A DNA stretch of 64,000 nt from Prinia subflava. Taxonomy: Eukaryota; Chordata; Aves; Passeriformes; Cisticolidae. Of this stretch, positions 1 to 51,715 are shown piece by piece; the stretch's first letter is position 1; each line of letters opens with the position of its first letter. The translations under genes and the position numbers were made by a program. The stretch spans positions 26,597,300-26,661,299 of the forward strand of contig NC_086254.1 of the NCBI RefSeq assembly GCF_021018805.1, read 5' to 3'. The notes under the pieces are model-generated. The model searched no databases and was not told the DNA's origin. It saw nothing but the letters and a program-made list of their open reading frames with translations.

Positions 1-1777
1 CAAACTGTGCCTTGCTGGACAGAGCCAGACCAGCACCACCCCTGCCTGGGGCTCTGCCATCGCGGGCAGCTCATAAAATCAAATACTCCAGAGGCTTGTG
101 AAGGGGGAACACCTTGCCATGCTGGAGGAAAAGCCAATACAGCCCCAGCCAAACAGAGAAAACAACCCTGGCTGTTTTCTTCACTGTCTGTGGCCGTGCA
201 GCACTGAGCAAGTGGCCCGGTTTCTTTTAAAAATAGCGTTCCCTCCTTTGTTTTATGCCTGTCTTAGCAGAAACATGAACACCTCAGGTGGGAACTGGTC
301 CTGTGTAGCGAGGCTGTGATGGAGCAAAACTGCATCTTCTTAACTCAGGCAGCAGCCTGTGCATTGGGATTTACAGCCCCGGGTTTGATGTCTGCCGAGG
401 GCTCTGCAGCCACAGCGTGATGCTGTTTTGTCTGTGAGAAATGAAAAAGCCAAGGTTTATCAAAGACTCTGCTCACCTCTGGCACAGGGGTGAAGCTCTC
501 TCAGCACCACCATCGCTGGGGGAGCTGCAGATGTGCTGGGCTCTCTGGGTGTCCTGCAAAGCTGCCTTCTTCCCACAGCTTCCAGAAGAGGGCTTGCTGC
601 TGGAAATCTGCTTTTTAAAACTTTTTTTTAGTAGGGGGTGTTAAGGGATAGATGCTTTAAAAGCTGTTCCTGTGAGCTTTGTGTAGATGGTGGCTAGTTA
701 GGTCTTTTTGGAAAAAGTACTTCTGCTTGAGTCAAGTGAAAGTTTATTTGGTTTTAAATTGCCTTTTCCTGGTTCTGGTGCAGTATTCATTAATGGTGTG
801 TTTGCCATCTCTGATACCCAAAAACATGAACATCAAGTCTTCACTAGCATGCAAAAAAAAAAAAAGATTTAGAAAACAAATCACAAGAACATCTCATGTC
901 CATCTCATTGGTGTTCCAAAATTAAGGGGGAGATTAAAAAAAACCCACAGATATAAAGAAGATGTGAGGATAACCACGGGAGGAAATAGAATTTAGATTT
1001 TCTATCTCCTTCACCAATAGATTCCTGCTAATACATCCTACATCCTGGTAACCTTATTTGCTTTACCAGACGTGATGCTAAAATTAGTTAGTCATACATT
1101 TCTCAGGAAGTAGTAATTAATTGGACAATATTTGTACAGAGCTTTGAAAATGTAGGTCCTAATTTTGCAAACCCTTTGTCCATAATGCAGATTAATTTAA
1201 TCACATAATTACTGCATTCCTGGACTTTGCTATACACAGTTCCCCAGCCCACGTGTGATGTATAGTAATTGCCTGTGTAAACTGGCAATAGCCACATTAC
1301 TCAAATCCTGTGCGTGCACGTTTGAAAACCGGGATCACAGGTAGCACTGCATTACTAGGACTTCATTTTAAAATACTTTGTTCTTTTCTACTCTGTCTCT
1401 GAATACGATTTATTTTTGTTTATACCCTCTCCCAGCAAGACTGTGCTCAGCCCAGCCAGGGATTTGAGCCGGTGCTTTCCATGCCAGCCTCTGTCTCGAT
1501 GGGGAGAGCCACTTGCAATAGCTGTAATTTTGTTTGGGGCACCTGGTCCTTTGTGTGAATGGGCTGGTTTAGTGATAACCATCAGTGTTAAGCCTTTTCA
1601 CATGAACAGTCTGTGCTGTTTGGCCTGAAAGGGGGTTTCTTCTTTTTCTTTTTAGAAAGTTGTTTGTACACAGAGAATGCTGAGAGACCTGCCTCCTGCT
1701 TTAGCTCAATTTGTCATAATTTCTACCTAGACTAAGAGGATTTAGCCCTAATTTAATACATTCTTTTGAACGTTTTT

Positions 1778-2045
1778 GCTCCCCAGACCCTCTATCAGAT
1801 GGCTCCAGTATCTCACTCCTTTAGTCGTGAAGGACCTACTAATTTCCAGCCTAAATTTATTCATGGCCAGTTTATACCCATTCGTTCTTGTGTCAACATT
1901 GTCCTTTAGTTTAAATTGCTTCTTTGCCTTCCTAGTGTTTATCCTCCCGATGTTATTTATAGACAGCAATCATATCTGCTATCAGCCTTCGTTTTGCCAG
2001 ACGAAACAAGGCAGGCTCTTGCAGGCTCTTCTGCGGTGATGGGCT
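1778..2045 (-). mobile_element. Old CR1-like LINE fragment
   Basis: The + strand reads like the complement of a CR1-family 3' region: CTAAATTTATTCATGGCCAG, a conserved middle about speech-like 'GTCAACATTGTCC', and AGCCTTCGTTTTGCCAGACG close to the recurring 'CAGCCTTCGTTTGGC' of ancient CR1s. It is heavily diverged with no coding capacity. Identification is from memory of the family and should be confirmed against a repeat library. Confidence 0.5.
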
Positions 2046-3329
2046 CTTCAGAGCCGGCACCTGGCTGGATCCGGGGCTCAGAGTGAGCACAAGGGCCTGG
2101 CTGTGCTCAGCATCCCGATGATGCTTGGCACAGCAGCCAGGGCTGCCAGATGTGCAGTGCTGAGAGCTGCACACGGGGCTGTGCCAGCAGAATTTGTGCT
2201 TGCTCGGCAGCAGGGAGCTGGTGGGACATGGGGACAGCTCTCCTTCCTCGTGTCCAATGAAACAACTTCCAGGAAAGTTTTATTGTATTGGTGCCTTGCT
2301 TCGTTTTGTGCTATTAAATCACATCCTTCTATTATTATCCCATTGCCCTTCTTCCAAGCTGCCATTCTTCCTGTACAAGGCACCTCTTTAACCAAGCCCT
2401 TGACTAATTTCCCATTAACCGGCTTAACTAATTCCTTCAACTAATTCCCATCTTCTGGAATTTAGCTTGATGTATTTCTTTGGGGCACTGTATCAGATGA
2501 TTGACAGAAGAGCAGACAGATTAGATCTGCCACAGTTCCTTTAATTATTCCTTTCTTCATAATTTTTTCTTTCGATAGTCCTTCTTAGTTTTTAGGTCAG
2601 ACTAAAAGCTCTGCACTTACCAAGATGAGTTTTTTTCCTTGGCTGGAGTAGAAACAGCACATTTGCTTTGCTGTAGCATGAAGATCTGTTAGATTTATTA
2701 GAAACATTTGCCACGGGACGTCCCACAGGCCTCGTTGGGGCTGGGTTTTAGTCTAGACCCCCTTGGGCCACGGGCTCATTTCCTGAGCTCCACAGCATCA
2801 CCATCAGAGCAAACACACAGTAAATGTTAGGAGCATTTGGGTTTACCTCTATGCTGTAGTTTCTGCCCTGTGTTATTTAAAATGTCCTTTTTGCAAAGAA
2901 AGAGAATGGGAGAATTATACTGTATGATCAAAATGCCATCGAGAAAATGTCTCTTGTGCTTGGGGGCATGAGGCTGCCTTTTTTTTTTCTTTTGTTTTTA
3001 ATAGTCGTAACAATAATAATACTATTAGTACAACAAACTGAGATGCCCCTGGAGATGATGTGACAAATTAGAAGGACATGCTGAAATTGAAATTGATTGA
3101 ATAGTTCAATAAAATCAGCTTAATGCACAAAAGCAAAAAGATTAGCTAGAGAAAAACAAAAAATCAGTAATTTGTTATCTGCTGGGGCCAATCTCACTGG
3201 AGATTGAATTAGTTATAAACTAAAACAAGGCACTTGAAAGGAGCACTCTTATGTGCCCACAGTGCTGGAGCCTTTGAGATGGAGCTGGATGTAGATGGCA
3301 ACCATGTGCCTGAAGGATTGGCAGGTCAG

Positions 3330-3432
3330 ATCTCAGGCTATTTCCTTTTGGTGGATTTGGCAATGTTGGCTTTATGGCTGGACTTGATCTTAAAGATCTT
3401 TTCTAACCTAGAGATTTCTGTGATTTCATCTG
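3330..3432 (+). mobile_element. CR1 LINE 3'-end fragment
   Basis: The segment reads TGGACTTGATCTTAAAGATC followed by TTTTCTAACCTAGAGATTTC and TGTGATTTC, the characteristic CR1 3' end (in the consensus, 'cttgatgatcttaaaggtc' then 'ttttccaacc' and the terminal ATTCTGTG repeats). The element is strongly 5'-truncated at about 100 bp, as most avian CR1 copies are. Confidence 0.7.
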
Positions 3433-3828
3433 TCTGAGTTCTGTAGAACTTCCCCACCATTCTCCATGTCAGAATCCACTTTTGCTCTAAACACGACAGT
3501 TTTGTGTTGAGTTGATGGAGAGCAGGGCAACTTTGGGGATGTCTCTGGGATTCTGGCTCACTTCTGATGTTTGCTGTCCTGAGATACAGCACCTGCCTCC
3601 AGTGTGTGCATTGCCATTGTGATCCTGCCTGATCCCTTTGAGATCTGCTGGAATTCCCCACGTTTTATCACCAAGCTTGAACTCCCTGTCTTTGCTGCAG
3701 GAGTGCTGTGTTCCTGTGCCATCCTTCCCTTCTTTCCATCCTTCTACACCAGCCCTTTGTGTGGCTGGTACATTTGCACATTTCAATAAATTCTGGCTAT
3801 TTTATGTTTGTGTGTGTGTCATTTCTGG

Positions 3829-3911
3829 CTTTTTTTTTCTTCTTCTTCTTCTTCTTTTTTTCTTTTTTTCTTTTTTTTTCTTTTTTTTTTTTTCTTTTTT
3901 TTTCTTTTTTT
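3829..3911. repeat. Polypyrimidine (T/CT-rich) tract
   Basis: About 80 bases are almost entirely T with scattered C, including a TTC-repeat section at 3838-3857. It is a low-complexity tract. Confidence 0.9.
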
Positions 3912-5822
3912 AATGATGTGATCACCATCTTTCTTTTAAACTTCTTTAATTTAGTGCTCTGAATTTGTGTGGGGTGTTTTTATTAAGCTGCACAGCTCAG
4001 TGAATGGTGCTTTGTTAAATAAAACAACTCTGTTATAAACTTGGGGTCTGTGAGTACACACACACAGACATGTTTTTCTTATTTATGGGAAATCTGATTG
4101 CTGCTACTTTTTTAAGTATCCTCCCCACTTCTGTGATTTAAGCCTTCTGTTATTTAAACTAAAGTATTTGGCCTGTTAGGAAATACTTCTATCAGCCTCT
4201 CAGATTGTCTATAACAGAGAATAAAGAAGGAAAAACTAAATATGAAATAGAAATTACATTCACTAATAAGGACATTTCAGCCTTGTGCAGTGCTTTACAA
4301 ATGGAGGGGTGAACAGCACTTCTTGCATGAGGCAAAACAAGGGCTAACAATAGTTCCTCCCTCATCTTTTATTATACAAGATAGGAAGAGATAATGAAAA
4401 TGCATTTCCATAATATATTCCAGTTGCAAGGTGCTGATGGATCCCTCAGTGTGATGTCTTGTCAATTTAGCAGGTCAATTAAAAGCCCTGGCATCAAGAT
4501 AAAGCTAAAATGCAGATCTCTTATTCTGGCAACTCAGAAGAATTAAAGAACTGAGCCAATTACAGCACTTCAAGGATGTTTATATGGGAATAAAGAGGTC
4601 TAATTGACCTAATTCTTGCCCTTTGAAACTTCGGAGGACATTTGACATTTTACACACGCTTGTACCTTTGGCACCTTGAAGGAGCAGCTCTGGATACCTG
4701 AGCTGTGTTCTGGGGGTAGTTGCTCTTTCCTTGCATCAAAGTCCCTCCACCTGGCTTCACAAAAAAGCTTTTCCTGTAGAAAACACAGGTTTACTCACCT
4801 CTGGGGCTCTCTGAGGTGCCACCTGCAGCCTTAAGGAGCAGGGTTGTGTTGAGCTTTTGGCTGGATCCTTCCCTGGTCCTCCTGCATCCCTTTGCCCACT
4901 TTGCAGGAGAAAAAAAAAGAAAGCTTTGCTTTCCTCTCTGCCTGTAATGTGCTCTGTGAACACAACACGAAAGCAATAGTAAATTCTGCAGATCTAAATG
5001 AAAATTTATTCTTGAGGCCAGTTGTAAAGATCAGGAGACTTCTCTTGGTGCAGGCAGATATTCCTAAATAAAGAGATCCCAAGAAGATGTGTGCACATGC
5101 AACATCAGATGGCCTCTCCTATTTTATTCAGGTTTATTTTCCAGTTGTGTTGACTTACAGCATCCTTTAGAACTTCACTGTGTGATTTTTATGGCTGGCT
5201 CTGCGAGGTTTTTTTCCTTTGAGAGCTGTGTTGTAGGGGGTGCTCAGGAATTTAAATTAGTTCTGCTGAACTGCTGTTTATTGCATTGAATTATTTTTTT
5301 TCTTCCATACTGGACTTAAATTCTCCTTATTTACCAAGATTGTGTTAAGGATTGAAACACAAAGAGCATTTTAATGCTTTTTGGGCATCAAACTGTGTGA
5401 GCAGAACGAGCTGGAGGGCCGCCAGGCAATGTTGATGTCAATTTTGGGGGTATAATGTTCTTAGCAATGTTTTCAGTGAAGACACATGAACGAAACTTCA
5501 ACTGGTTTTCAGAAGACAGAAGCTAATGTCGCAGAAAATACTTAAAAGTTAATAAAAATGTCATCTTCAACCAGGGAATTTTGCCCAAAACACCGTTATT
5601 TTCCCATGAGAGAGGTGATGTCCACCAATCTATGCAAAAATCACTTCAAAAGCGTTGCAGAAAAATTAATTGATTTTTTTTTTTTACTAACATTTTAAAT
5701 CTAATTAATTTCTCAGTCTGCTTAAAGATCACACTTGTATATGAAAAACAAACCAAGGCATTTTACAGGGTGCGTTTTTGTCTCTCATCTTTTCCTTTTC
5801 TTCTTTTTTCTTGTTTTTCCAG

Positions 5823-46422
<40,600 letters not shown>

Positions 46423-46440
46423 ACTGACCTCATCTTATTT

Positions 46441-46489
46441 AAAAAAAAAAAGAAAAAAAATTTCAAAAAAAAAAAAAAAAAAAAAAAAG
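46441..46489 (+). repeat. A-rich run 18 bases after the CDH4 stop
   Basis: A nearly pure adenine tract, broken by one AG and one TTTC, lies in the 3'UTR immediately after the stop codon. It is a simple repeat, likely length-variable, and a site for internal oligo-dT priming. Confidence 0.9.
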
Positions 46490-46869
46490 GAAGAAGAAAA
46501 GAAATTTAGGAAACAACAAACCCACAGACAACGTTAATGAAAAGAGCCGATGCAGGAGCAAGAACTGTACAGATGTGGCAGCTTTTTTAATTAATATCCC
46601 CTGCTGACTGTGTTGTTATTTTTAGTGGTGATATAGGAGGTTTCTTTTTTTTTTTTTTTCCTTTCTTTCCTTTGTATTTTGTTTCTTAGAATATTGAGCT
46701 GTCTCGCATGAACACTTGTCTCTGCTGCAGGTTTCTTTTTGGGTTGTTTTTTTGTTTTTTTTTTTAATGTCAGCTGGGATATTGCTCGTTTACCTGCTTT
46801 ATGACTAAAGAGAGTGAAAGGCACTCTGTCTTAACTTGAATTTCTTAGAACAGAAGCACTGTTTTTAAA

Positions 46870-46891
46870 ATATATATATATATATATATAT
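46870..46891. repeat. (TA)n microsatellite in the 3'UTR
   Basis: An uninterrupted run of 11 TA units, directly visible. Confidence 0.9.
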
Positions 46892-47105
46892 TTGAAAGTG
46901 CCTTTTGGTGCATGTGTCAGATTCCCTTCAATCTCAGGAGTGATGAAAACAAACATACAACCATCCTGGGCAGCACTCCCTGTGACCCTAAGCCAGTTCT
47001 AGCTGGGAAGGAGTTAACAAAAAGGAACTGTGGAGATTGTTTCTTTTTTGCCTTTTTTTTCATTTAATTTTGTTTTTGTTTTTTTTTAAGGGGGTGACTC
47101 ATTCT

Positions 47106-47138
47106 GGGGTGGAAGAGGATGGGGGGTGGGGAGGGGGG
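47106..47138 (+). promoter_or_regulatory. G-quadruplex motif in the 3'UTR
   Basis: Four runs of four to six guanines lie within 33 bases (47106-47109, 47121-47126, 47128-47131, 47133-47138). The last three are separated by single bases and the first loop is 11 bases. On the sense RNA this is a strong candidate quadruplex; formation is inferred. Confidence 0.55.
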
Positions 47139-47206
47139 AGATGTTTTCAGTCTAAATCTTAACAGCCATCTTTAAGCCTCAGCAGGTGGTGAACTAGTCA
47201 TCATGT

Positions 47207-47214
47207 TGTATATA
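47207..47214 (+). promoter_or_regulatory. Pumilio-type element TGTATATA
   Basis: This is a perfect match to the UGUANAUA consensus bound by Pumilio proteins, in the sense strand of the inferred 3'UTR. A second match, TGTACATA, lies at 51157-51164. An 8-mer occurs by chance often enough that function is uncertain. Confidence 0.3.
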
Positions 47215-47467
47215 ATTCAGTGTTATCAGATGCAAAATACTGACCAGAGAGCTCTGCTGGCCCCTGGTCACACTCAATGTAGCTGCATAGAACTATAGCA
47301 TTGATAAAGCCTTTGGTTATTGCAACAGAGATCTCCGACAGCCCTTGCCTAAAAACCCTACAAAGTAAACCGTGACATGACCAAAGGCCCATCTGTTTGT
47401 TTTTCTGCTGTCGCCGTGTTTTGGCTCCCACGACCTCGTGAGCGACGGACACGCCGGCGGGGTGAGC

Positions 47468-47492
47468 TGGTGGTGGTGTGGTGGTGGTGGTG
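47468..47492 (+). repeat. (GGT)n simple repeat in the 3'UTR
   Basis: An interrupted GGT/TGG trinucleotide run of about eight units. Confidence 0.8.
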
Positions 47493-48170
47493 TCCCCATC
47501 CCTGGGGACACCCAGCACCAGTGCTGCTCTCCTGGGCTGAGGCACCGAGGCAGTGCCGAGGACAGGGACAGGTCACCCACACTTCTCCCATCCCTGAGTA
47601 TGGAGTTAGTCTAGTACCACATTAATGCCTTGGAGCATTAGTAGCCAAAGCTCAACAACATCGTGTAACTCAGCTAACGTGTGTCCTTTCTCTTCGATGG
47701 GTAGGCGCTGCTATCTGTAGTAAATGTGTTTCTTTGGAGAAGAAGTGCAACGAGGGCCTGTTAAGTATCTTGTGGTTAATATGCTCAAGCATTGCCAAGT
47801 AAGCAAGAGGTTTCGCAGCATCCAGGCATAATTCAACATCAGTATTATAAATGGTAGCAAACTACCTAGTTTATATGTAGGGTCAGTTTAACCAATAACA
47901 AATAGTTATTAGCTTTTTTTATTACATTTTTCCTTTACTGATTTGGACTAGTGGGTTTATGTCTAATGTTTGTAAAATGATTTAGACTGCATGGATGTGT
48001 AATATAAACCACATTTAATGGATTATGAGCCACTTAATTAATGTGCTATGAAATCTTGGATTACCTGTGTTTTATATTCTGCAGACGATTTTGCAGTGGG
48101 TTCGCTAAAACTTGTAAAAGTGCTTAGATATATTTTCCTTTAAATCCAAGAATGTGCACAGTATTGGGAG

Positions 48171-48193
48171 GTGATTATCCAGGGGATAATCAC
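48171..48193 (+). promoter_or_regulatory. Perfect hairpin in the 3'UTR
   Basis: GTGATTATCC and its exact complement GGATAATCAC are separated by AGG, giving a 10-bp stem with a 3-base loop, followed by a T run at 48195-48201. It is directly visible; any function is inferred. Confidence 0.6.
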
Positions 48194-49028
48194 GCTTTTT
48201 TTGATATCTCTATTGATTCTCAAGTTGAATGCTAAGAGCTAAAGGGGGGGAGGCGGGGGGAGCGAGCGCGTGCACATGAGAGCGAGAATGAGAGGACGAG
48301 AGCTTGTGGTGATGAGTGGGCGCCTTTCAGAGGGTAAACTGGGCTGCAAGATCGTCTCTATAGATTTTTGAAATGCTCCTAGTGCATTTTATATTTCATT
48401 GTATCATATTTTCTATAAAATGCAATTTCTGTAAATTAATGAGCATTTGAAATGTGTCTTGTATGAAGTGGAATGTGGTAAAAGTCTGCCCGAGGGGACT
48501 TCGGCGTTACCAGGATGTTATTAACTACCAAGGGTGAGATCTTTCTTTTTTTCTTGGTTGGTCAGTCGGTCAGTCAATGGGTCAGTTTGTCTTTCATGGC
48601 TTGGAGAGCAAACTCACTCTCACCCAAGGTTCTTGAGGAGACCAGGAGGCAATAGTGTGGACCTCAGAGGAGAGGGGTGGCACTAATGGCAGCAGCACGG
48701 TGAGGATGTCACACCACAGGCATGGGCTGGCCACACCTGACGCTCTTCCAGGTCCCTATTCCATCATTTTGAACTCAGTCATCTTGTGAGACCACCATGA
48801 AAGTCTTGGTTTGCTTCTGCCGTGTGCTGTCCCCCTCCTCTTGGCCAACCTCACAGCCCCTGTCCCCAGCCGCCTGGCACAGAGGCTGCATGGCCCCGCA
48901 GCCTCTCTTCCTTACCCATAGCACTCTTGATTCTTCCCTGTTTCTTTTGGAAAAGCCACGGGCTGGACTATTTCACCACCAGGGCTTTGCACCTCTGCGG
49001 AAGCTGCCCGAGCACAGGCGTAGTGAAT

Positions 49029-49034
49029 AATAAA
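49029..49034 (+). terminator. CDH4: Candidate proximal CDH4 poly(A) signal
   Basis: AATAAA is followed after about 10 bases by a GT-rich stretch (TTGGTGTTTCTTGCTGCTGG) that could act as the downstream element. It would give a 3'UTR of about 2.6 kb. There is no transcript evidence here. Confidence 0.3.
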
Positions 49035-51156
49035 AATGCACTTGGTGTTTCTTGCTGCTGGTGTCCGTCGCCGTAACCTCATCACCGACACAGGAGAAGG
49101 ATTCAGCTCGAGGGCCGGGTGGTGCTGGTGCTTCTCCATCCTCTGGGTTGGTGCCACTGCCTGCCAGCTCCGTGCGGCTCCTGGAATGCTCATGTGGATC
49201 CTGCAGTGCCAGGTCTCTGCTGTGAGCTGTGCCTTGCCATCCCCCTGGCACTGCCTGCCTGGGAGAGCAGCTCAGTCCCTGCTCCAGAGCGTTTGGTGCT
49301 TAACATCTGCTGCTGCTGTGGCTGGGGTGAGGGGTTTCAGGTGGGGAAGGGGCTGGCAGGGACGTGGGACGGCGGCTCCAGGCCATCGGCAGCGCGCTCT
49401 CCCCAGCGGGGAAAGGAGACACTTAGCCACGAAGGGGATGTTGTCTGACTTCAGCTTGTCTAAACATTGCAGGTTTTCAAGAAAATTTATGCAACCTAAG
49501 TCAAACAAAACTCTTAGAGTGATTAAAAATAAACCAACCTGTGTCCATTGGCGACTTTTTTTTTTAAAATCAGCGGATATTTTTTCTGCAGCATTTGCAA
49601 TCCAGCCGTTCCAATCCCGCAAGCCTATAAATCAAACCAACCAGATTATTGTGTTTTGACCCAGTTCTGCTCAGTCTCCCTCTGCAGGACCTCCCCCTCC
49701 TCTTCTTTTTTTTCCCCTTTCTCCTCCCTGCATCCTCCCTCTCTGAGTTCTACAGCCCCACAAGCAGCAGCAGCAGCATCAGGCCCCTTTTCTCACAGTG
49801 GGACCAGTGGAAGGTAAGCGAGGGGCACATCCAGCACCAAAACCAGATCACTTTTTACAAACCTTTTTGCTTGCTAATGTTACTGATGGTTTGTAACTCA
49901 GCTGAGAAAATTTACATTAATCCACGGGGTCCCATTGACAAGGTGACTTTGCCATCACTCTGTCCCCCTCTGATCCTCACGTGTGTGACACGGTGACAAC
50001 CAGTTGCAGCTGGGGGTGATGGTGACTTACCAGGAGCTGCAGTGAGGCAAAGAACCCTTCGGCTGAGCCTGTAGTTGCTGTTTATTCTGAGAGCCCACAG
50101 GAGGGGTTAATGCATTGAGACCAGAGTCCCTGTTCCTTGGCTAATCTAAACCAAAACATTAAACTATTTGAAGATGTGATCGCTGCTCTTTGTACCCTGC
50201 AAGGCAGTGGGGAAGGATTTGCTTTCGGGCAGGTAGAAGGGATCCCATCCCTAAGACAGCACTGTCCCACCCCATTACCCCATAGCACTGCCAGGGGACA
50301 CCACCACAGCTCTTCTGGTGTCTGAGGGATGGGGACAGTGAGTTCCCAGGGCACTGGGGCCAGACACACCTGGTGGCCTCTCTACCTCCTAAGGATGAGG
50401 ATTGCACGTCCCCAACGTCCCCAAGCCAGGGACCGAGCAGGTCCAGTGTCACTGCTGCACCCACAGCCATCCCCAGCAGAACAGCCCTGGGGCTCTGGTT
50501 ATCACGTAGCCTAAAACTGGGAGCAGTGTCAGTCACAGAAATGCTTTGCAAGGCAAGGAGGAGATTCAGCAGGTAATTAATGACAGTAAATAGGCAGGTC
50601 TGTTGTAGGTGTCCCACATTCTAGTCATGGTTTTGCTTCTGGTTTTGTGTTTTCCATTTTTTTCCCTTTTTTGTTGGACCAGGTCATGCCGTTGGCAGCT
50701 GTACAGTGGTGATGGGGAGTTTGCTCCCCGTGGATTTTTAGGGATAGTCAGGTCCAAACCCAGCCTTCAGAAGTGGGGTTTCAGAGGTGGCTCTGTCACC
50801 TGCAGCTGCTTCACGTGGGGTGGACACTCGGGCATTGAAGAACGGCAATGGTCAGTGCAGCATCTGTACCACACAATATGCCAAGATTGCAACTTCGTTT
50901 GATCTTTAATCTAAAAAAATATATATATTAAAGGTAAAATACAGAACTTTTATTTGTGATGTCTTTTGGAGCTCTTTATTGTAAGTGTGAAAAAAATACT
51001 GGGGCAGGGGGGAATGCTGTGTCACGATGAATGCAAGTGTTTAAAACAGCAGCCAGACAACGTAGGTGTCTCCCACACAAATTAACTCGGTTTCATGGGG
51101 AAAATAAAAGTTCTTTCCAGTCCACACCAACCCCACATACAACTGTTCACACACAG

Positions 51157-51164
51157 TGTACATA
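51157..51164 (+). promoter_or_regulatory. Pumilio-type element TGTACATA
   Basis: This is a second UGUANAUA match, about 480 bases before the proposed distal poly(A) signal, in a stretch that looks undecayed and AU-rich. Confidence 0.3.
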
Positions 51165-51639
51165 ATGTAGTTAGTGCTTGAAGCTACAAATCTAATAGGG
51201 GAAAAATCAACAGCGTATAGATGTATAATTGGAGCACTTTTTTCTTTTTTTTTATTTCTTTTTCATTTCAATGATGATTTTGCATGTTTCCTTTCTGATG
51301 GAGAAGCTGTGTAGCAGCCCGCATGACTGTGGTTGTTCTCAAGGAAGACTTCTGCTGTTCTGCTGTATTCACACTGAAGCTCAAAAGCAAAAGTTTGCGT
51401 CCGTTAACCCAGTTCAAAAACCTTTTTTTGTAACTGTCAACAGCACAAATATTTTGTATTGTTGTTTGTACCATTTTTGTACCAAAAACAAAAGAGGGAA
51501 AAAAAAAAAAGGGAAGAAAGTAAATGTTTTCAATGTGTTTTTAGTGCCACTGCAATCTTGGTTTCCAAACTGAGTGACAGGTTTGCTGATTTATTGTGTA
51601 TCAAAGCTGAACTGGCGCACTGACGCCTGGCTCCAGTGT

Positions 51640-51651
51640 AATAAAAATAAA
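51640..51651 (+). terminator. CDH4: Probable distal CDH4 poly(A) signal (two AATAAA)
   Basis: Two AATAAA hexamers lie back to back at 51640-51645 and 51646-51651. A T-rich downstream element runs from about 51679 to 51715, the spacing expected for cleavage near 51665-51675. Other hexamers at 49029, 49528, 51103, 51995 and 52655 could also be used. Confidence 0.5.
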
Positions 51652-51715
51652 GTCCCCCTTTTGAATAGTCTCACTTGCTTTTTTTTAAGTATTATTTTTT
51701 TGTTTGCTTCATTTT

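Larger units (their letters stand above)
1..5822 (+). other. CDH4: CDH4 intron 7, 3' part
   Basis: Everything upstream of exon 8 belongs to the intron that separates it from exon 7, which is not in the window. I see no coding exon here. It contains two CR1-like fragments (1778-2045 on the minus strand and 3330-3432 on the plus strand) and a long pyrimidine tract (3829-3911). The final 60 bases are a strong polypyrimidine acceptor for exon 8. Confidence 0.8.
46423..51670 (+). other. CDH4: CDH4 3' untranslated region (long form, inferred end)
   Basis: The sequence after the stop has no further cadherin coding potential and continues with AU-rich, low-repeat sequence typical of a long neuronal 3'UTR. 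Poly(A) signals AATAAA occur at 49029, 49528, 51103 and as a close pair at 51640 and 51646. The last pair is followed within about 30 bases by a T-rich element, and I take it as the distal end. Features inside include an A-rich run just after the stop, a TA dinucleotide repeat, G-rich motifs, Pumilio-type TGTANATA sites and a perfect hairpin. Frames of up to 207 codons in this stretch are chance. The end is inferred; a further signal at 51995 could extend it. Confidence 0.6.

Noticed and set aside
48171..48201. Rho-independent terminator
   Set aside because: A hairpin followed by T residues looks like one, but this is the 3'UTR of a vertebrate RNA polymerase II gene where such terminators do not operate.
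49036..49659. 207-codon plus-strand open frame in the 3'UTR
   Set aside because: It has no recognisable domain and lies within the inferred untranslated region of CDH4.
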